Source: Ophiocordyceps camponoti-saundersi (nom. inval.) (lineage: Eukaryota; Ascomycota; Sordariomycetes; Hypocreales; Ophiocordycipitaceae). Taken from it: a stretch of 17,566 nucleotides of DNA. The stretch spans positions 1-17,566 of the forward strand of contig PDHQ01000529.1 in the NCBI GenBank assembly GCA_003339415.1, written 5' to 3'. Positions 1 to 9,479 of this stretch are shown here, in pieces. Under the pieces are notes generated by a model, which searched no databases, was not told the DNA's origin, and saw only the letters and a list, made by a program, of their open reading frames with translations. Each line of letters starts with the position of its first letter. Positions within the stretch are counted from its first letter, which is position 1. Position numbers and translations under genes: made by a program.

Positions 1-127
1 AATATAATAATATAATAATATAATAATATAATAATATAATAATATAATAATATAATAATATAATAATATAATAATATAATAATATAATAATATAATAATA
101 TAATAATATAATAATATAATAATATAA
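1..127. repeat. 8-bp AT satellite (AATATAAT)n
   Basis: About 15 perfect tandem copies of AATATAAT run from the left edge and then break into an A-rich, degenerate stretch. The array continues off the window, so its true length is unknown. It contains no G or C, so RIP could not act on it further. It directly abuts the 12-bp minisatellite that follows. Confidence 0.95.
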
Positions 128-480
128 AAGTAATAAGAAAAGTAATAAAAAAAGTAATAAAAAAAGTTATAAAAAAGGTTATAAAAGAGTTATAAAAAGA
201 GTTATATTAAGAGTTATAAATAAACTAATAAAAAGGCTAATAAGAAAGCTAATAAGAAAGCTAATAAAAAGGCTAATAAGAACAGCTAATAAAAAGGCTA
301 ATAAGAAGGGCTAATAAAAAGGCTAATAAAAGAATTAATAAAAAGGCTAATAAGATTAAGAAAGGTAATAAAAGGGGTAATAAAAAGGGTAATAAGAAAG
401 GTAATAAAAAGGGTAATAAAAAGGGTAATAAGAAGGGTATTAAAAAGGGTATTAAAAAGGGTATTAAAAAAGGTAATAAG
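128..480. repeat. Degenerate 12-bp minisatellite, left arm
   Basis: The stretch is a drifting array with a basic unit near GGTAATAAGAAG. The variant changes along its length: AGTAATAAAAAA-like at the left, GCTAATAAAAAG-like at about 225-360, and GGTAATAAAAAG-like at about 360-480. Most units are 12 bp, with some shorter or longer near 150-230 and 280-350. Read in one plus frame the units give Lys/Asn with Ala or Gly. The same array resumes after the 3' LTR at 17358, so the LTR element interrupts one minisatellite. Only one CpA (near 282) remains. Confidence 0.9.
476..480. repeat. Target-site duplication, left copy (ATAAG)
   Basis: ATAAG lies immediately before the first base of the 5' LTR and is repeated immediately after the last base of the 3' LTR. 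Five bp is the usual duplication length for Ty3/gypsy integrases. Because the target is a repeat rich in AATAAG, the match alone would be weak. Removing the element and one copy restores an exact GGTAATAAGAAG unit, which strengthens it. Confidence 0.8.
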
Positions 481-806
481 TATTACGCGCTAGCACTTAT
501 AAGAATTTCTACTAAGAATATTTTATACTAACTTTTAAGGATTCTAATTATAATTATATAACTTATAAAAACCTTATTATAAAATTATATAAAAAGACTT
601 TAAGAGGAAGTTATTAGGAAACGTAACTATTTCCTTACTTATATTCTACTAAGCCCTCTCCTATCTTTACTAATATATGCTTTTATATATTTTATTAAAA
701 TTTCGCTTATAAGAGTTTTACCTCTATTCTTTCTTTTCTCCTTAGCTTAGAATCTTTATTTATAATACTAATATTATTATTTACTTAATATATTTTAGCT
801 ATAATA
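481..806 (+). repeat. 5' LTR of the chromovirus (326 bp)
   Basis: It aligns without any gap to 17032-17357. By eye I count about 48 differences in 326 positions (about 85% identity): roughly 36 C/T or G/A transitions and 12 transversions. The ends read TA...TA, as expected when the canonical TG...CA ends are hit by RIP. The first bases (TATTACGCGC) keep CG pairs that read TATTATATAC in the 3' copy. A block around 651-690 (AAGCCCTCTCC...) is the best conserved part. I could not recognise a tRNA primer-binding site after 806. Confidence 0.92.
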
Positions 807-899
807 TTATTCTAAGCTTACTTTTTACTAATAAGCAATTAATAAATATATATTAAACTTTTATATCCTTATATAAGATAGAAAAGAACTTATATATAA

Positions 900-2060
900 C
901 TTAAACTAACTAGCTTTAAAATATATATTTAAAGCCCTTAAATAAACTCTTAGATAATTAAGGAGACTCGCCTTAAAAATACCGAACCTTAAAATAAAAT
1001 AAAGTTTTAGCGAAGACTAAACTAAGATTATAGCTACCTTTTCTTAAAATATTACTAATATAATTATATTATAAAAGCTATATAAGGAGATAATATAATT
1101 ATAAGTATAAATTATAAAACTTTAAAGTTAGTTAACTTAGAAAAATTAAGATTTAAATATAAAAAAAACTTATTAAGAAATATTAATTATATTTAAGATA
1201 AGTAAAAAAATATTTATCCTAATTAAAAAAGCTGCTTAGGATACTTTTACGCTAATTACCTTAGTAAGATAGCTAAACCCCTTTTACTTTAATTCCGTAA
1301 AAGTTTATTATAAGAAAATAAGTAAGTTTTTAAGTAAGAAAAAGGATTTTAATACTTTCCTTATAAACTTAAAAGATAAAATAAGGTTTAATAAGATAAC
1401 TTTCCGTAATAAGTAAAATAAGATAAGTATTTTATTTTATACTTTAAAAAGAAAAGCTTATAAATTATTAGAAACTTAGTATAATTCGGAGAAACGCTCT
1501 TTTTTTAAATTAGCTAAGATAGTTTAATATTTAAAGTCCGCTTATAGAAATCTAAATAAATTTATAAAAGCTATAAACTAGCTTTAGAAACTAAACTTCT
1601 CCTTAACTAGTAAATAAGAAATCTAAAAATTCCTCGCGGAGTTTAATTACCTTATAGCTAAGATTTAAATTCCCCTAACTTAAATTAAATATATACTTTA
1701 AGATTACTTACTTACTAACCTTAATATAAGTTTTTTTATAAAAGCTAAAAACTTAAATATAATATATAAGGAATTTTATAAATATATAAAAGATATTATA
1801 TTTTATTAGAAAAAAGAGTTTACTTATTAAGAAGCTATATAAAAAGCTTATTAAAGTAATAAGACTATTTTAATAATATAAAAGAAAAAAACTATAACTA
1901 TAACTTTAACTTTATATTAAAAAGGCTAGGTTTTTAGTAAGGATAAGAAGAAAGTTTATTAAGAAAATAGCACTTATTTTATTTATAAAAAGAAAATCTA
2001 TATAGCTAAAAACTACCTTAACTAATAAAAAATAAGAAGAGTTTATAAAGTTTAAACGCC
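900..2060 (+). pseudogene. gag: Ty3/gypsy gag relic with CCHC zinc knuckle
   Basis: Read in the frame starting at positions 3n+1 with stops ignored, the stretch gives a gag-like protein. A Gln/Leu-rich, possibly coiled-coil N-terminus (about 1080-1150) comes first. It is followed by a capsid-like segment (about 1230-1850) with the typical phenylalanine-, leucine- and lysine-rich pattern. A CX2CX4HX4C zinc knuckle lies at 1975-2016, with its Cys and His codons now TAT/TAC. The knuckle core reads C-F-I-C-K-K-K, then H-I-A-K-N-C. Gag packages the element RNA into virus-like particles. The start is not fixed, because any ATG would now be ATA. Many TAA/TAG stops make it non-functional. Confidence 0.8.
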
Positions 2061-2189
2061 CTTACTTAATTTTATTTAATTAAATAACTCTAATTTAAGA
2101 AAAGAGTAAGATTATTATAAGGCTTTTTAATAATCTTAAAAATATTATATATAAGATAGAAAATAAGAGAATTATTTACTATTAATAAT

Positions 2190-2700
2190 TAAGTTTAAAT
2201 TAATAATATTACTTCTTATACTTTTACCTTATATAATATTAAAGTAGACGCTTATCTCTTAATTAGCTATTATTTCGCAAAGTAAGCTATAAAGCGCTTA
2301 GGCGCTAAGCTTATCTTTATTTATTTTATCCCTTTTATTAATTTCTAAAGCTATTAAGCTAGCTTAGTTTATAAGTACCTAATTATTACTTTAATAATTA
2401 ATAAATAGTATTTTCCTTAGGAAATTTACTAAGTAACTAACTATATTTAAAATCTCTTTATTAGCTTATTTTAAATAGCTAAAAAAAGGTTACTACTTAA
2501 CTATATAACCTAAACGCTAATTTAGCTAAATAACCTACCCGCCTTTACTAAGTATTTACCCTTAATCCTATTATCTAAGAAGTTTTTTCTTACTAAAAAT
2601 TTAAATTTAGTTATTTAAGCAAATACTAAATACTAAAACCGCCTTCTTTATTAAGATAAGCGTAAATATTAAATCTTCTAGCGTTTATAAAAGAAGAAAA
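2190..2700 (+). pseudogene. Probable gypsy protease / pol N-terminal relic
   Basis: In the frame starting at 3n this stretch reads as a fairly open protein once RIP-type stops are ignored. A segment around 2244-2330 (V-D-A, then L-L-I-S and F-A-K) resembles the start of a gypsy aspartic protease. The catalytic D-S/T-G triad is not clearly visible: the GAC codon is followed by GCT and TAT, so the assignment rests on position between gag and RT and on general pattern. Relative to gag the frame is shifted by -1, which is common between gag and pol, but an indel in this decayed copy would look the same. Function in an intact element would be processing of the Gag-Pol polyprotein. Confidence 0.5.
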
Positions 2701-2733
2701 ACTTTATATAGCTTATAAAGAAAAAAAAGCTAG

Positions 2734-2746
2734 CCCTAACCCTAAC
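2734..2746 (+). repeat. Telomere-like word CCCTAACCCTAAC, copy 1
   Basis: Just over two units of the fungal telomere repeat (C-rich strand) sit downstream of the protease relic, 109 bp before the nested LTR element. An identical 13-mer preceded by G occurs at 6242-6254. A RIP origin is possible: CCCCAACCCCAAC becomes this word after two CpA to TpA changes. I therefore do not call it an interstitial telomere. Confidence 0.6.
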
Positions 2747-2849
2747 TAATTAGAAGACTAATAATATAAATAAGAATATTTTAAAAATAGCTTATCCGCT
2801 AAATATAATAAGACTTTTAATATATATAATAAGAAAAGATAACTTTATT

Positions 2850-2854
2850 AATAT
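2850..2854. repeat. Target-site duplication of nested element, left copy (AATAT)
   Basis: AATAT directly precedes the nested 5' LTR, and AATAC directly follows the nested 3' LTR. The single difference is C to T, the RIP direction, so both can derive from AATAC. Confidence 0.75.
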
Positions 2855-3064
2855 TATAAAAGTCTTACTAAAGCGACTATAAAAGTAAGCTAAAGTAGAG
2901 TTATAATTAAAGCTATCGAAGAGAGGAAAGAGAGGGGAGAGAAGCCCCCCTCCTAAGCTAGCTATATACCCCGCGCAATAACTAAGCGCTATCGGGAAGA
3001 CCTAAATATATCCGCTATAATCCCCCCTATCTAGCTACGATTAGTTATAAACTAATCCCTTATA
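2855..3064 (+). repeat. 5' LTR of nested element (210 bp)
   Basis: Gap-free match to 4420-4629. I count about 18 differences: roughly 16 C/T or G/A transitions and 2 T/A changes. It starts TATAAAAGTC and ends CTTATA, consistent with RIP-altered TG...CA ends. It includes a purine-rich block (about 2920-2942) followed by CCCCCC and a GC-rich block near 2968-2977, the most GC-rich parts of the neighbourhood. Confidence 0.92.
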
Positions 3065-4419
3065 TAGCCCCCTTCTTAAGCTAGCTAAGAAGGTAAGAGC
3101 GTAGGACGGAAAAGTTACGTATTATTATACTAGCGAGATACTTTATATAATCCCTAGCTAATAGCCTAATAGCCTTTATAAAGATAAGGATAAGAGGGTA
3201 GAAAAGCTCCCTTATAGCTTAAGAAATTAAACCTTAATCTTTATAAAGAAGATTTTAATAAGCTTAGAATTATAGCACCGCTTAAAATAAGAATTAATAA
3301 ACTTATATATTAATAGTAAAACTTACCTATATAGCTAATATATAAGATTAAATAGCACCGTGCTAATTATAGGAAGCTTAGAGGATACCTTAATTATAGT
3401 AAATAGTAAAGCTAGCTATATACTTATTATTATATACCGCTAGCGTTAGTTTATAAGCCAGGGCGTAATATAACTATAATATATACTTATTAATAAATTT
3501 ACGCGCCTAAGCCGCGCGCGGACTATCCTTATATAAGGTAATATAATAAGGCTAGAAATTACCTAAGCTATAATATCTAGCGTATACTTATCCCTCCTTA
3601 CTTATTATCCCCTTAATTAAAATACTTTAGATTTACTTTTAATTACCCCGCTTTACTTATAAAAAGCCCTAACCTTAATATCCCTATTTACTTATAAAGC
3701 TTTAGATAGTTACGCTTAAAATAACTAATCTAGTTATATTAATAGTAACGCTAGCGCTTAATAGTGCTAAAATAAAATTATATAAACGCGATATCTATTA
3801 GGTTAGTAAAAAGGGGGGGCGGTAAATTAACTAGCGCGTTAGGAATATTCCTAAAACTAAATACTTTATTAAAGCCTTAAAGAAAGCTAGTAAAGGCTAT
3901 ATATATCGTAAGCTAGTTTTTATAATTTAAGCGCTTTTATAGTTTTTTACGTAGCTCGGATAAGAGTAGAATAATTTTAGCGTAATTAGATTAATATAAT
4001 AGTTTAGCTTCGAAAAAGGTATATTCCTACCTTATAATATATTCTCCGAAGGGCTTTAATAGCCCTTAATATATCTTAACTAAGGAAAAACCTACTTAGC
4101 GCTTCTTATAACTTTCCCTAAGAAGCTTAGAAATATATACTATAAAAGCTTTAAGCTAGAAAGAAAAATCTATAGCTATAGTAACGTATAGAAAAAATAT
4201 CTACTAAAAAGTGCTAAGATAAGAAAAGATATAATAAAACTAGGACTTAGGCTCCTTAATTATAGCTTCGTTAATTATAAATTTAGTATATATAGTAGCT
4301 AGCTAAGAATCTAGGCCGGAATAAGCTAAGAGCGGCTTTAATATAAGTAGAATTTAATAGCGTTCTATATTAAAATCTTACTCTTACGTTCGGTTAGCGG
4401 TAAAAAGAGCTTTAATTAA
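3065..4419. other. Interior of nested LTR element, no recognised gene
   Basis: This interior is somewhat richer in GC than the flanking chromovirus. Ignoring TAA/TAG, long plus-strand readings exist (about 3090-3720 and 3780-4400), but more than one frame looks open because RIP DNA lacks TGA. I could not match any to a known protein family and do not call a gene. The first bases after the LTR (TAGCCCCC) could be a mutated TGG-type primer-binding site; this is a guess. A purine-rich GGTAAAAAGAG stretch about 20 bp before the second LTR could be the remnant of a polypurine tract. Confidence 0.6.
3071..3093. other. Stem-loop at the start of the nested element interior
   Basis: CCTTCTTA and TAAGAAGG are perfect 8-bp inverted arms around a 7-base spacer, just 7 bp after the nested 5' LTR. 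Its position is where a primer-binding or packaging structure would lie. No function is shown by sequence alone. Confidence 0.5.
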
Positions 4420-4629
4420 TATAAAAGTCTTACTAAAGTAATTATAGAAATAAGCTAAAATAGAGTTATAATTAAAGCTATCGAAAAGAGGAAAGAGAGG
4501 GGAGAGAAGCCCCCCTCTTAAGCTAGCTATATACCCCGCGCGATAACTAAGTATTATCGGGAAAACCTAAATATATCCGCTAAAATCCCCTTTATCTAGC
4601 TACGATAAGTTATAAACTAATCTCTTATA
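4420..4629 (+). repeat. 3' LTR of nested element (210 bp)
   Basis: Second copy of the 210-bp repeat, same length as the first and without gaps. Relative to the 5' copy it carries RIP-type changes in several places, for example GCGC read as GTAT near 4550, while the purine-rich and CCCCCC blocks are preserved. Confidence 0.92.
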
Positions 4630-4634
4630 AATAC
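4630..4634. repeat. Target-site duplication of nested element, right copy (AATAC)
   Basis: Directly follows the nested 3' LTR and pairs with AATAT at 2850-2854, allowing one C to T change. Chromovirus pol sequence resumes after it. Confidence 0.75.
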
Positions 4635-4779
4635 TTATAATTTTTATAAAATTAAAATATAACCTTAACTTTATTATAATCGCGAAGTTAAGCTTAGCTA
4701 GCTATATATATATAAGATAAGAAATCTTATTTCCTTAAAGAGAGGAACTTAAGTATATAGTTTATATATATAATATAAT

Positions 4780-6160
4780 TCCTCTAGCTTTTATATATTT
4801 TAAAAGATTTTTTAATAAGAAAAAAGCTTATATTTTTACTAATCCTTAACTTAGCTATAATATTACCTTAAAACTTAAAAAGCCCCTAAACTTAGTAAAA
4901 CCTTTTTTTTATAAAATACTTATAAAATACTTATTATTAGAAAAAGAAACTATAAACTACTTACTTAAAATTAGATTTATTAAGCTAAATATTAGTCCTT
5001 ACGCTACCTTTATTTTTTTTACGCTAAAGCTATATTTAATAGCTTAGTATTTTTATATTAACTACTAATAGATAAATAATTACTTAAAAAGTTAGATTTT
5101 ATTTACGTTTTTCCTAAAAGGTATAGCGTTTAGCTACTAGGAGGCGAGGCGGTTTTTAAAAATTAATATTATTTAAGCGTTTTATTATCTCCGTCTAAAC
5201 TCTAATTTTAAATACTTTATAGCTTTCTATATAAAGTTTAGTATATTTTATTAGCTTATTCTCTTATTTAGCCTTAAGGTAAAGCTTACTTAGTTTTAAA
5301 ACTTTATTAACGCTTAACTTTATAACTTTCTTAATTATTATATAAGTATATATACTAATAATATATTAATTTATTTAAATAGCGAAAAAGAGAAATATTA
5401 AAAGAAATACTAAGAAGTAATTTAGCGCCTATACTAAGTAAACTTATAAGGGGATATTTAAAAATTAAAGTTTAATATTATAAAAATTAATTACTTTAAG
5501 GTAATATTATATATAAGCTAAGGAATAAGCGTAAACTCTTATAAAATATAAATAATTTAAAATTAGAAATTTAAAGATTTCTAAAATTATAAAGCTATTT
5601 ATTTATTTATAGGATTTTATAACTTTATTTAGATTTTTTATTATTATATTAATATTACTATTAAGCTTTTAAATTATCTCTTAAAAAAGGATACTATTTT
5701 TAAGCTTAAATTAAAGTAAAGGGAAGCTTTTAGCGAAATAAAGGAATTAGCTATATAAGCTCTAATACTTATTTTCTTTTATCTAAAGCTCTTAACTTAA
5801 CTTAAAACTAACGCTTTTCGAAATATTACCGCTAGCGTATTTTAGTAATAATAAAATAACTAAATATAGAAGCTTATAAGCTTTTTCTCGAAAATAATAA
5901 ACTTAGCTAAATATACTTACTTAATTTAAGATTATAAACTCCTCGCTATTATATAAAGCTTTAAGTGTTTCTACTTAAAATTACTTAGTTAAAAATTTAA
6001 TATAATTATAAACTATAAAGCTTTAGTTTATTTTATAATAAAAAAACTACTCTTTATTTATTAAGTTTAATAGTTTAATTTCCTTACCTAATTCGATATT
6101 TATTTTTTATATTATCTTAGCTAAGTAAATATAGCTACCGATACTTTTTTTTAGAAAATA
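4780..6160 (+). pseudogene. pol: Ty3/gypsy reverse transcriptase and RNase H relic
   Basis: One frame (positions 3n+2) carries the whole RT-RNase H order. The RT N-terminus with the pattern L-L-K-x-x-F-I-K, then S-P-Y-A, lies near 4950-5010. The first catalytic Asp is near 5165, now AAT. A T-Q-F-Q-N-F-I-N segment is near 5290-5310. The YxDD box is at 5351-5362, now TAT ACT AAT AAT, followed by I-L-I-Y. The F-x-G-F-x-N-F thumb motif is near 5605-5630. RNase H begins at 5801 with the L-E-T-D-A pattern and ends with N-I-A-x-D-T near 6128-6145. In an intact element this would copy the RNA into cDNA. Stops and mutated Asp codons kill it. Confidence 0.9.
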
Positions 6161-6739
6161 GCTAAGCTTCTAATAATAAAAGCTTATAAAAAGGAAAAAA
6201 AACGCTTATAATAATTTCCCCGGAAAGCTTTAGATTAAAAGCCCTAACCCTAACTCTTATAATTACCCCTATCCGCTTTATAGAAAACCTTATCTAATTA
6301 AAAGTAAAATTAGTATAATTAATTTAAGAAAAGAATATGCGCTAGAATTTTAAATTTTATAGTAATCTCCTTATAATATTTAAGTAAAATAGCTAAAAGT
6401 AATTTTTCCTTTATATTACCTTAATATAAGATATATATAAGCTAGCTATTTTCGCTTATAATAAATAAAATAAAATTATCTAAATACTTTAATAAAGCTA
6501 TTATTAGCTTAAAATAAAGTAAGATATTTATTAATATATTTATAATTATTATAGGTATTTAAGGAATAAGATATTATAAAATAAAACTTTAAGTTTATTA
6601 TACCCCTTACTTATTCCGACTTTTATATAAGAGTATATTACTTATAATAGGAAAATAATATTAAAAAACCGCTTTAAGTATAATTATATTTAAACCTTTA
6701 TTTATAAGCTAAGTAAAATTATTATTATATTATTAAATA
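6161..6739 (+). other. RNase H to integrase linker, integrase N-terminus not resolved
   Basis: By position this stretch should carry the pol linker and the HHCC zinc-binding head of integrase. I could not identify the HHCC residues with confidence. The reading frame changes between RNase H (3n+2) and the integrase core (3n+1), so at least one indel lies here. It also contains the second telomere-like word at 6242. I see no separate gene. Confidence 0.5.
6242..6254 (+). repeat. Telomere-like word CCCTAACCCTAAC, copy 2
   Basis: Identical to the word at 2734-2746, including the preceding G. It lies in the RNase H to integrase linker, where proline-rich coding is plausible. CCCCAA turned into CCCTAA by RIP would produce it without any telomere involvement. 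Confidence 0.6.
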
Positions 6740-7140
6740 AGAAGAATAATATAGCTAAGGTATTTATAAGACGCTATTTTTAATATCTTTATCTTTTTAA
6801 TATATTAAATATATAAATTATTAATAACTTTAAACTATTTATTTTAAGATTTTTTAGAGAAATTAACTAGCTAACTAGTATTAAATATTAATATAATAAC
6901 GCCCTTTACTTTTAAATATAAGGAAGCGTGGAAATAACTAACTAATACTTAAACTAAAAGCTATAATTTTATATAAATAAGCGTTAAGATAATTAAAGTA
7001 TTTTTCTTCCCGCTTTAGATTTTATATATAACTCCTTATAATATATATTAATTAGTATAGCTTTACTTATAATCGCTTTTAGAAATAATATATAGAACCC
7101 TTTTTTAATTATTAGTCTTTTAGATTCCTTAAACTTTTTA
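6740..7140 (+). pseudogene. Ty3/gypsy integrase catalytic core relic
   Basis: In frame 3n+1 and ignoring stops, the stretch matches the second half of the retroviral-type DDE core. A-K-V-F-I near 6757 is followed by the position of the second Asp, now AAT, near 6825. Then come F-F-R-E-I near 6853, the N-A-L-Y segment equivalent to the A-x-H-P-Q region near 6898, and the catalytic Glu as GAA at 6931-6933 within G-S-V-E-I-T-N. Downstream, F-L-P-A-L-D-F near 7000 and a Y/C-N-S-L segment match the conserved end of the core. The intact enzyme would insert the cDNA with a 5-bp duplication. It is inactive here. Confidence 0.85.
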
Positions 7141-7539
7141 GGCCTTATTATTATAGCTTGTAAACTTATCGCTTAAATATAAGAAATATAATAATAAGCT
7201 TAAGCCGCGGCTAAGAAAGCTTACTATAAGTAAGAAATATAAGCTAATAAAAATATCGCTTAGTAAACTTTATAGTTAGTAATAAAGTATTCCTTAGCTA
7301 TAAGGGTTTTTTATAAATATATTAATAATATACTTTAATATATAATAATTAAGTTTTTTTATAATTATTAAAAAATAATAATATAGCTATATTTTTAATT
7401 TATTAAATAGTAACTAGATAATAAACTTATTTTATATTAACTAGCTTTATAAAGTTATTATAAATCTTTTACTTAGCTAAGAATTACCCCTTATTAAACT
7501 AGAAAATATTAATAATATATTAAAATAAAAAGTTAACGA

Positions 7540-7810
7540 AATCTTTTAATCTTACGTTATAAAATAATATTATTAATTAAAATATTAAGTTTACTAATAA
7601 GGTTATAACTTAAATAAAGTATAATATCTAGCTAAAATTTTTTAATATATAATAATATTACTTAAGAAGTTTTATAATTGTTTCCTAATTACTACTAGCT
7701 TATTTATTAACTTTTAACGCTAAATTAAAGCTGCCGCTATTAAGACTCTTTAACTTTTTCATAACTTTAGATAATTAAAGTTCCTATTTATACTTAACAC
7801 TATAATATTA
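7540..7810 (+). pseudogene. Chromodomain-like C-terminal tail of integrase, relic
   Basis: Frame 3n reads N-E-I-L near 7545, then a Q-G-Y-x-L-x-K-V segment, a W/stop-Y-L-A core and F-Y/H-N/D near 7670, followed by a Pro/Lys-rich tail with I-K-A-A-A near 7725. This order (E-I-L ... W-Y-x-A ... F-H ... K-A-A) is the usual chromodomain-type end of fungal chromovirus Pol. Chromodomains of this type steer integration toward histone-marked heterochromatin. The frame differs from the integrase core, so an indel lies between about 7140 and 7540. A stop near 7810 is a plausible original end of pol, though any TAA here may also be a mutated CAA. Confidence 0.7.
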
Positions 7811-8697
7811 TAAGAATTTAATACTTTCTGCCTCTCGGAGTCTAACTTCGCTAAGAGAATAACTTTAAATATAAAATTATAAGGCGGTCCGCCTCTTAGT
7901 CCGCTATTAATACTAATAATACTTAATAGCAAGACTTAAAAGCTTAACTAAATCTTATAATATTTATATATAGATAAAAGTTAATATAATATTATTATTA
8001 ACTTTAATAATTTATTTATTAATATTTTTTAAACTTTAATATAATAATAATAATATTCGTATGCTAGTATACTTAATATAGCTTAGAACTATCCTATATA
8101 TATTCTAAGAGTAGGAAAAACTAGAGAACTCGGAGTAAAACCCTCCCCTTAAGCGTTACCTTAGTTTAGGGCTAAACTAGGTCCGCACCCGGTACTCTAT
8201 ACCTTAAGTAGGTCCGGTAATAATAAGTAATTAGGAAGCTAATATTTTTTCTAAAGCGGAGTTTACGATAGTAAAAATACGCGTAATCTAAGTTTAGTAC
8301 GAAGTCTATACGGCTACTTATTTTCCTAAGCGTTATCGTTATTATAAACTAAATCTCTACGCTTAATTATAATATTCTAAATAATTTATTTAATTAAAAT
8401 TTTATTAATATAATTAAGGAATATATAAAGATTTTATTAGCTTATAATAAACCTTATAATAGCTAATTTTAAAAAGTAGCCTAATTATTATAGCGAAGTT
8501 ATAGATAAGTTCGGAGAGGGGGTTAGAAGCGGAGCTATTATATTTACTTTTTAGCGTTTCCGCCCTAGTTACTATTAAACTCTAGTTAGTATTAGAGGGG
8601 GAGGAGGGGCGGTATATACGAAATTCTAGTTTATAAATCTCCGGGGTTAGGAAATATAAATATCCTTCGCCTAATCTTACGCTACTCTTATCTTAAG

Positions 8698-8713
8698 GTA
8701 AAGTTAACTTTAC
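8698..8713. repeat. Perfect 16-bp palindrome
   Basis: GTAAAGTTAACTTTAC is its own reverse complement. It lies 56 bp before a second, related palindrome at 8770-8789. Their similarity (AAGGTAA...) suggests the ends of a very small inverted-repeat unit of about 100 bp. Confidence 0.7.
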
Positions 8714-8769
8714 TTAGGGTAAGTCCCTTAATAAAGAGGGTAATAATATAGTCTCTTTCTATACGCTAT

Positions 8770-8789
8770 AAGGTAAGCTAACTTACCTT
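8770..8789. repeat. 20-bp inverted repeat (8-bp arms)
   Basis: AAGGTAAG and CTTACCTT are perfect inverted arms around CTAA. It is related in sequence to the palindrome at 8698-8713. Confidence 0.7.
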
Positions 8790-9479
8790 TTATATATAAA
8801 AAAGTAAAATATTAGCTATATTATAATTTTACTATATAATATTTAGTAATATATTTAAATTAGTAATATTTAAAATATTATTAAAATTAAACTTTTAGCT
8901 TATAAAGTTTTATATTAAAAATCTTTACTTATATTATTATACCCTTATTATAAATTTAATTTATATTTATTATATTATTAATAATAATTATAAGGAAGCT
9001 TTGCTAAGTTTTTAAATAATATCTTTTCGTATATAATCGTATTACTAAAACCTTATTCGATAACTTAATTTTTTTCTAAAAAGCTTCTTTACCGCCTTAT
9101 TATAAGGCCCGCGCTAGTATTTTTTTTATAATAAAAGTATAACCTCCGCTAGTAAAGTATACTTTTTCTCCGAAAATAATATAAAGTTATTTTAAATTAA
9201 ACCGAAGCTTATAAATAATATTTTAGAATATTATTATAATATTACCGCTAAGTAATTTCCTTACTATAAAAGCTTAGCCTTACTTATAAAGTTTATAATT
9301 AATATTTATTATAATTACCTTAAGGCTTTAAATTTAAAGCGAAGTAATAATAAAATTAAAGTAAATTATAAGCTAACGCTTATATTACCTAGGAACCTAT
9401 TTTTTAATAATTTTCTTTAACGCTTTAGCTATAATTATAGCTTATATTAGAGGAGTTCCGCTCCTTTTAAAATTATAAA

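Larger units (their letters stand above)
2855..4629 (+). mobile_element. Small non-autonomous LTR element nested in the chromovirus
   Basis: The element is 1775 bp long, with two 210-bp LTRs in direct orientation and a 5-bp target duplication. Its 1355-bp interior shows no RT, integrase, protease or zinc-knuckle pattern in any plus frame I read. That places it with TRIM/LARD-like non-autonomous elements, intermediate in size. It splits the host element between protease and RT. Orientation is assigned only from the T-A...T-A ends and a purine-rich stretch before the second LTR, so it is tentative. The LTR pair has far fewer transversions than the outer pair, which fits a later insertion. Confidence 0.85.
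7811..9479. other. Unassigned stretch between chromovirus pol and LINE ORF1
   Basis: No gene recognised. It should contain the chromovirus 3' untranslated part and the 5' untranslated part of the LINE, but I cannot place the junction. GC-richer islands lie at about 8100-8340 and 8500-8780, separated by nearly pure A/T. Visible structures are GGCGG-T-CCGCC (7883-7893) and two palindromes near 8700 and 8780. From about 9050 to 9480 the plus strand may already be LINE ORF1, but no motif supports it. Confidence 0.6.

Noticed and set aside
128..480. CRISPR-like direct repeats
   Set aside because: The units are contiguous 12-mers without unique spacers of constant length, so this is a minisatellite.
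807..830. tRNA primer-binding site after the 5' LTR
   Set aside because: The bases TTATTCTAAGC do not start with TGG or a RIP-altered TAG at the expected place, so I did not call a site.
2734..2746. True interstitial telomere or chromosome-fusion point
   Set aside because: Only just over two units, duplicated at another pol position, and explainable as RIP of CCCCAA. No extended degenerate telomere array surrounds it.
2855..4629. Solo LTR pair or a tandem duplication of host sequence
   Set aside because: Equal lengths, TA...TA ends and a flanking 5-bp duplication fit one complete LTR element better than a segmental duplication.
8160..8230. tRNA or Pol III B-box (GGTCCGCACCC-like stretch)
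   Set aside because: No cloverleaf or A-box partner could be built. The similarity to a B-box is too weak.
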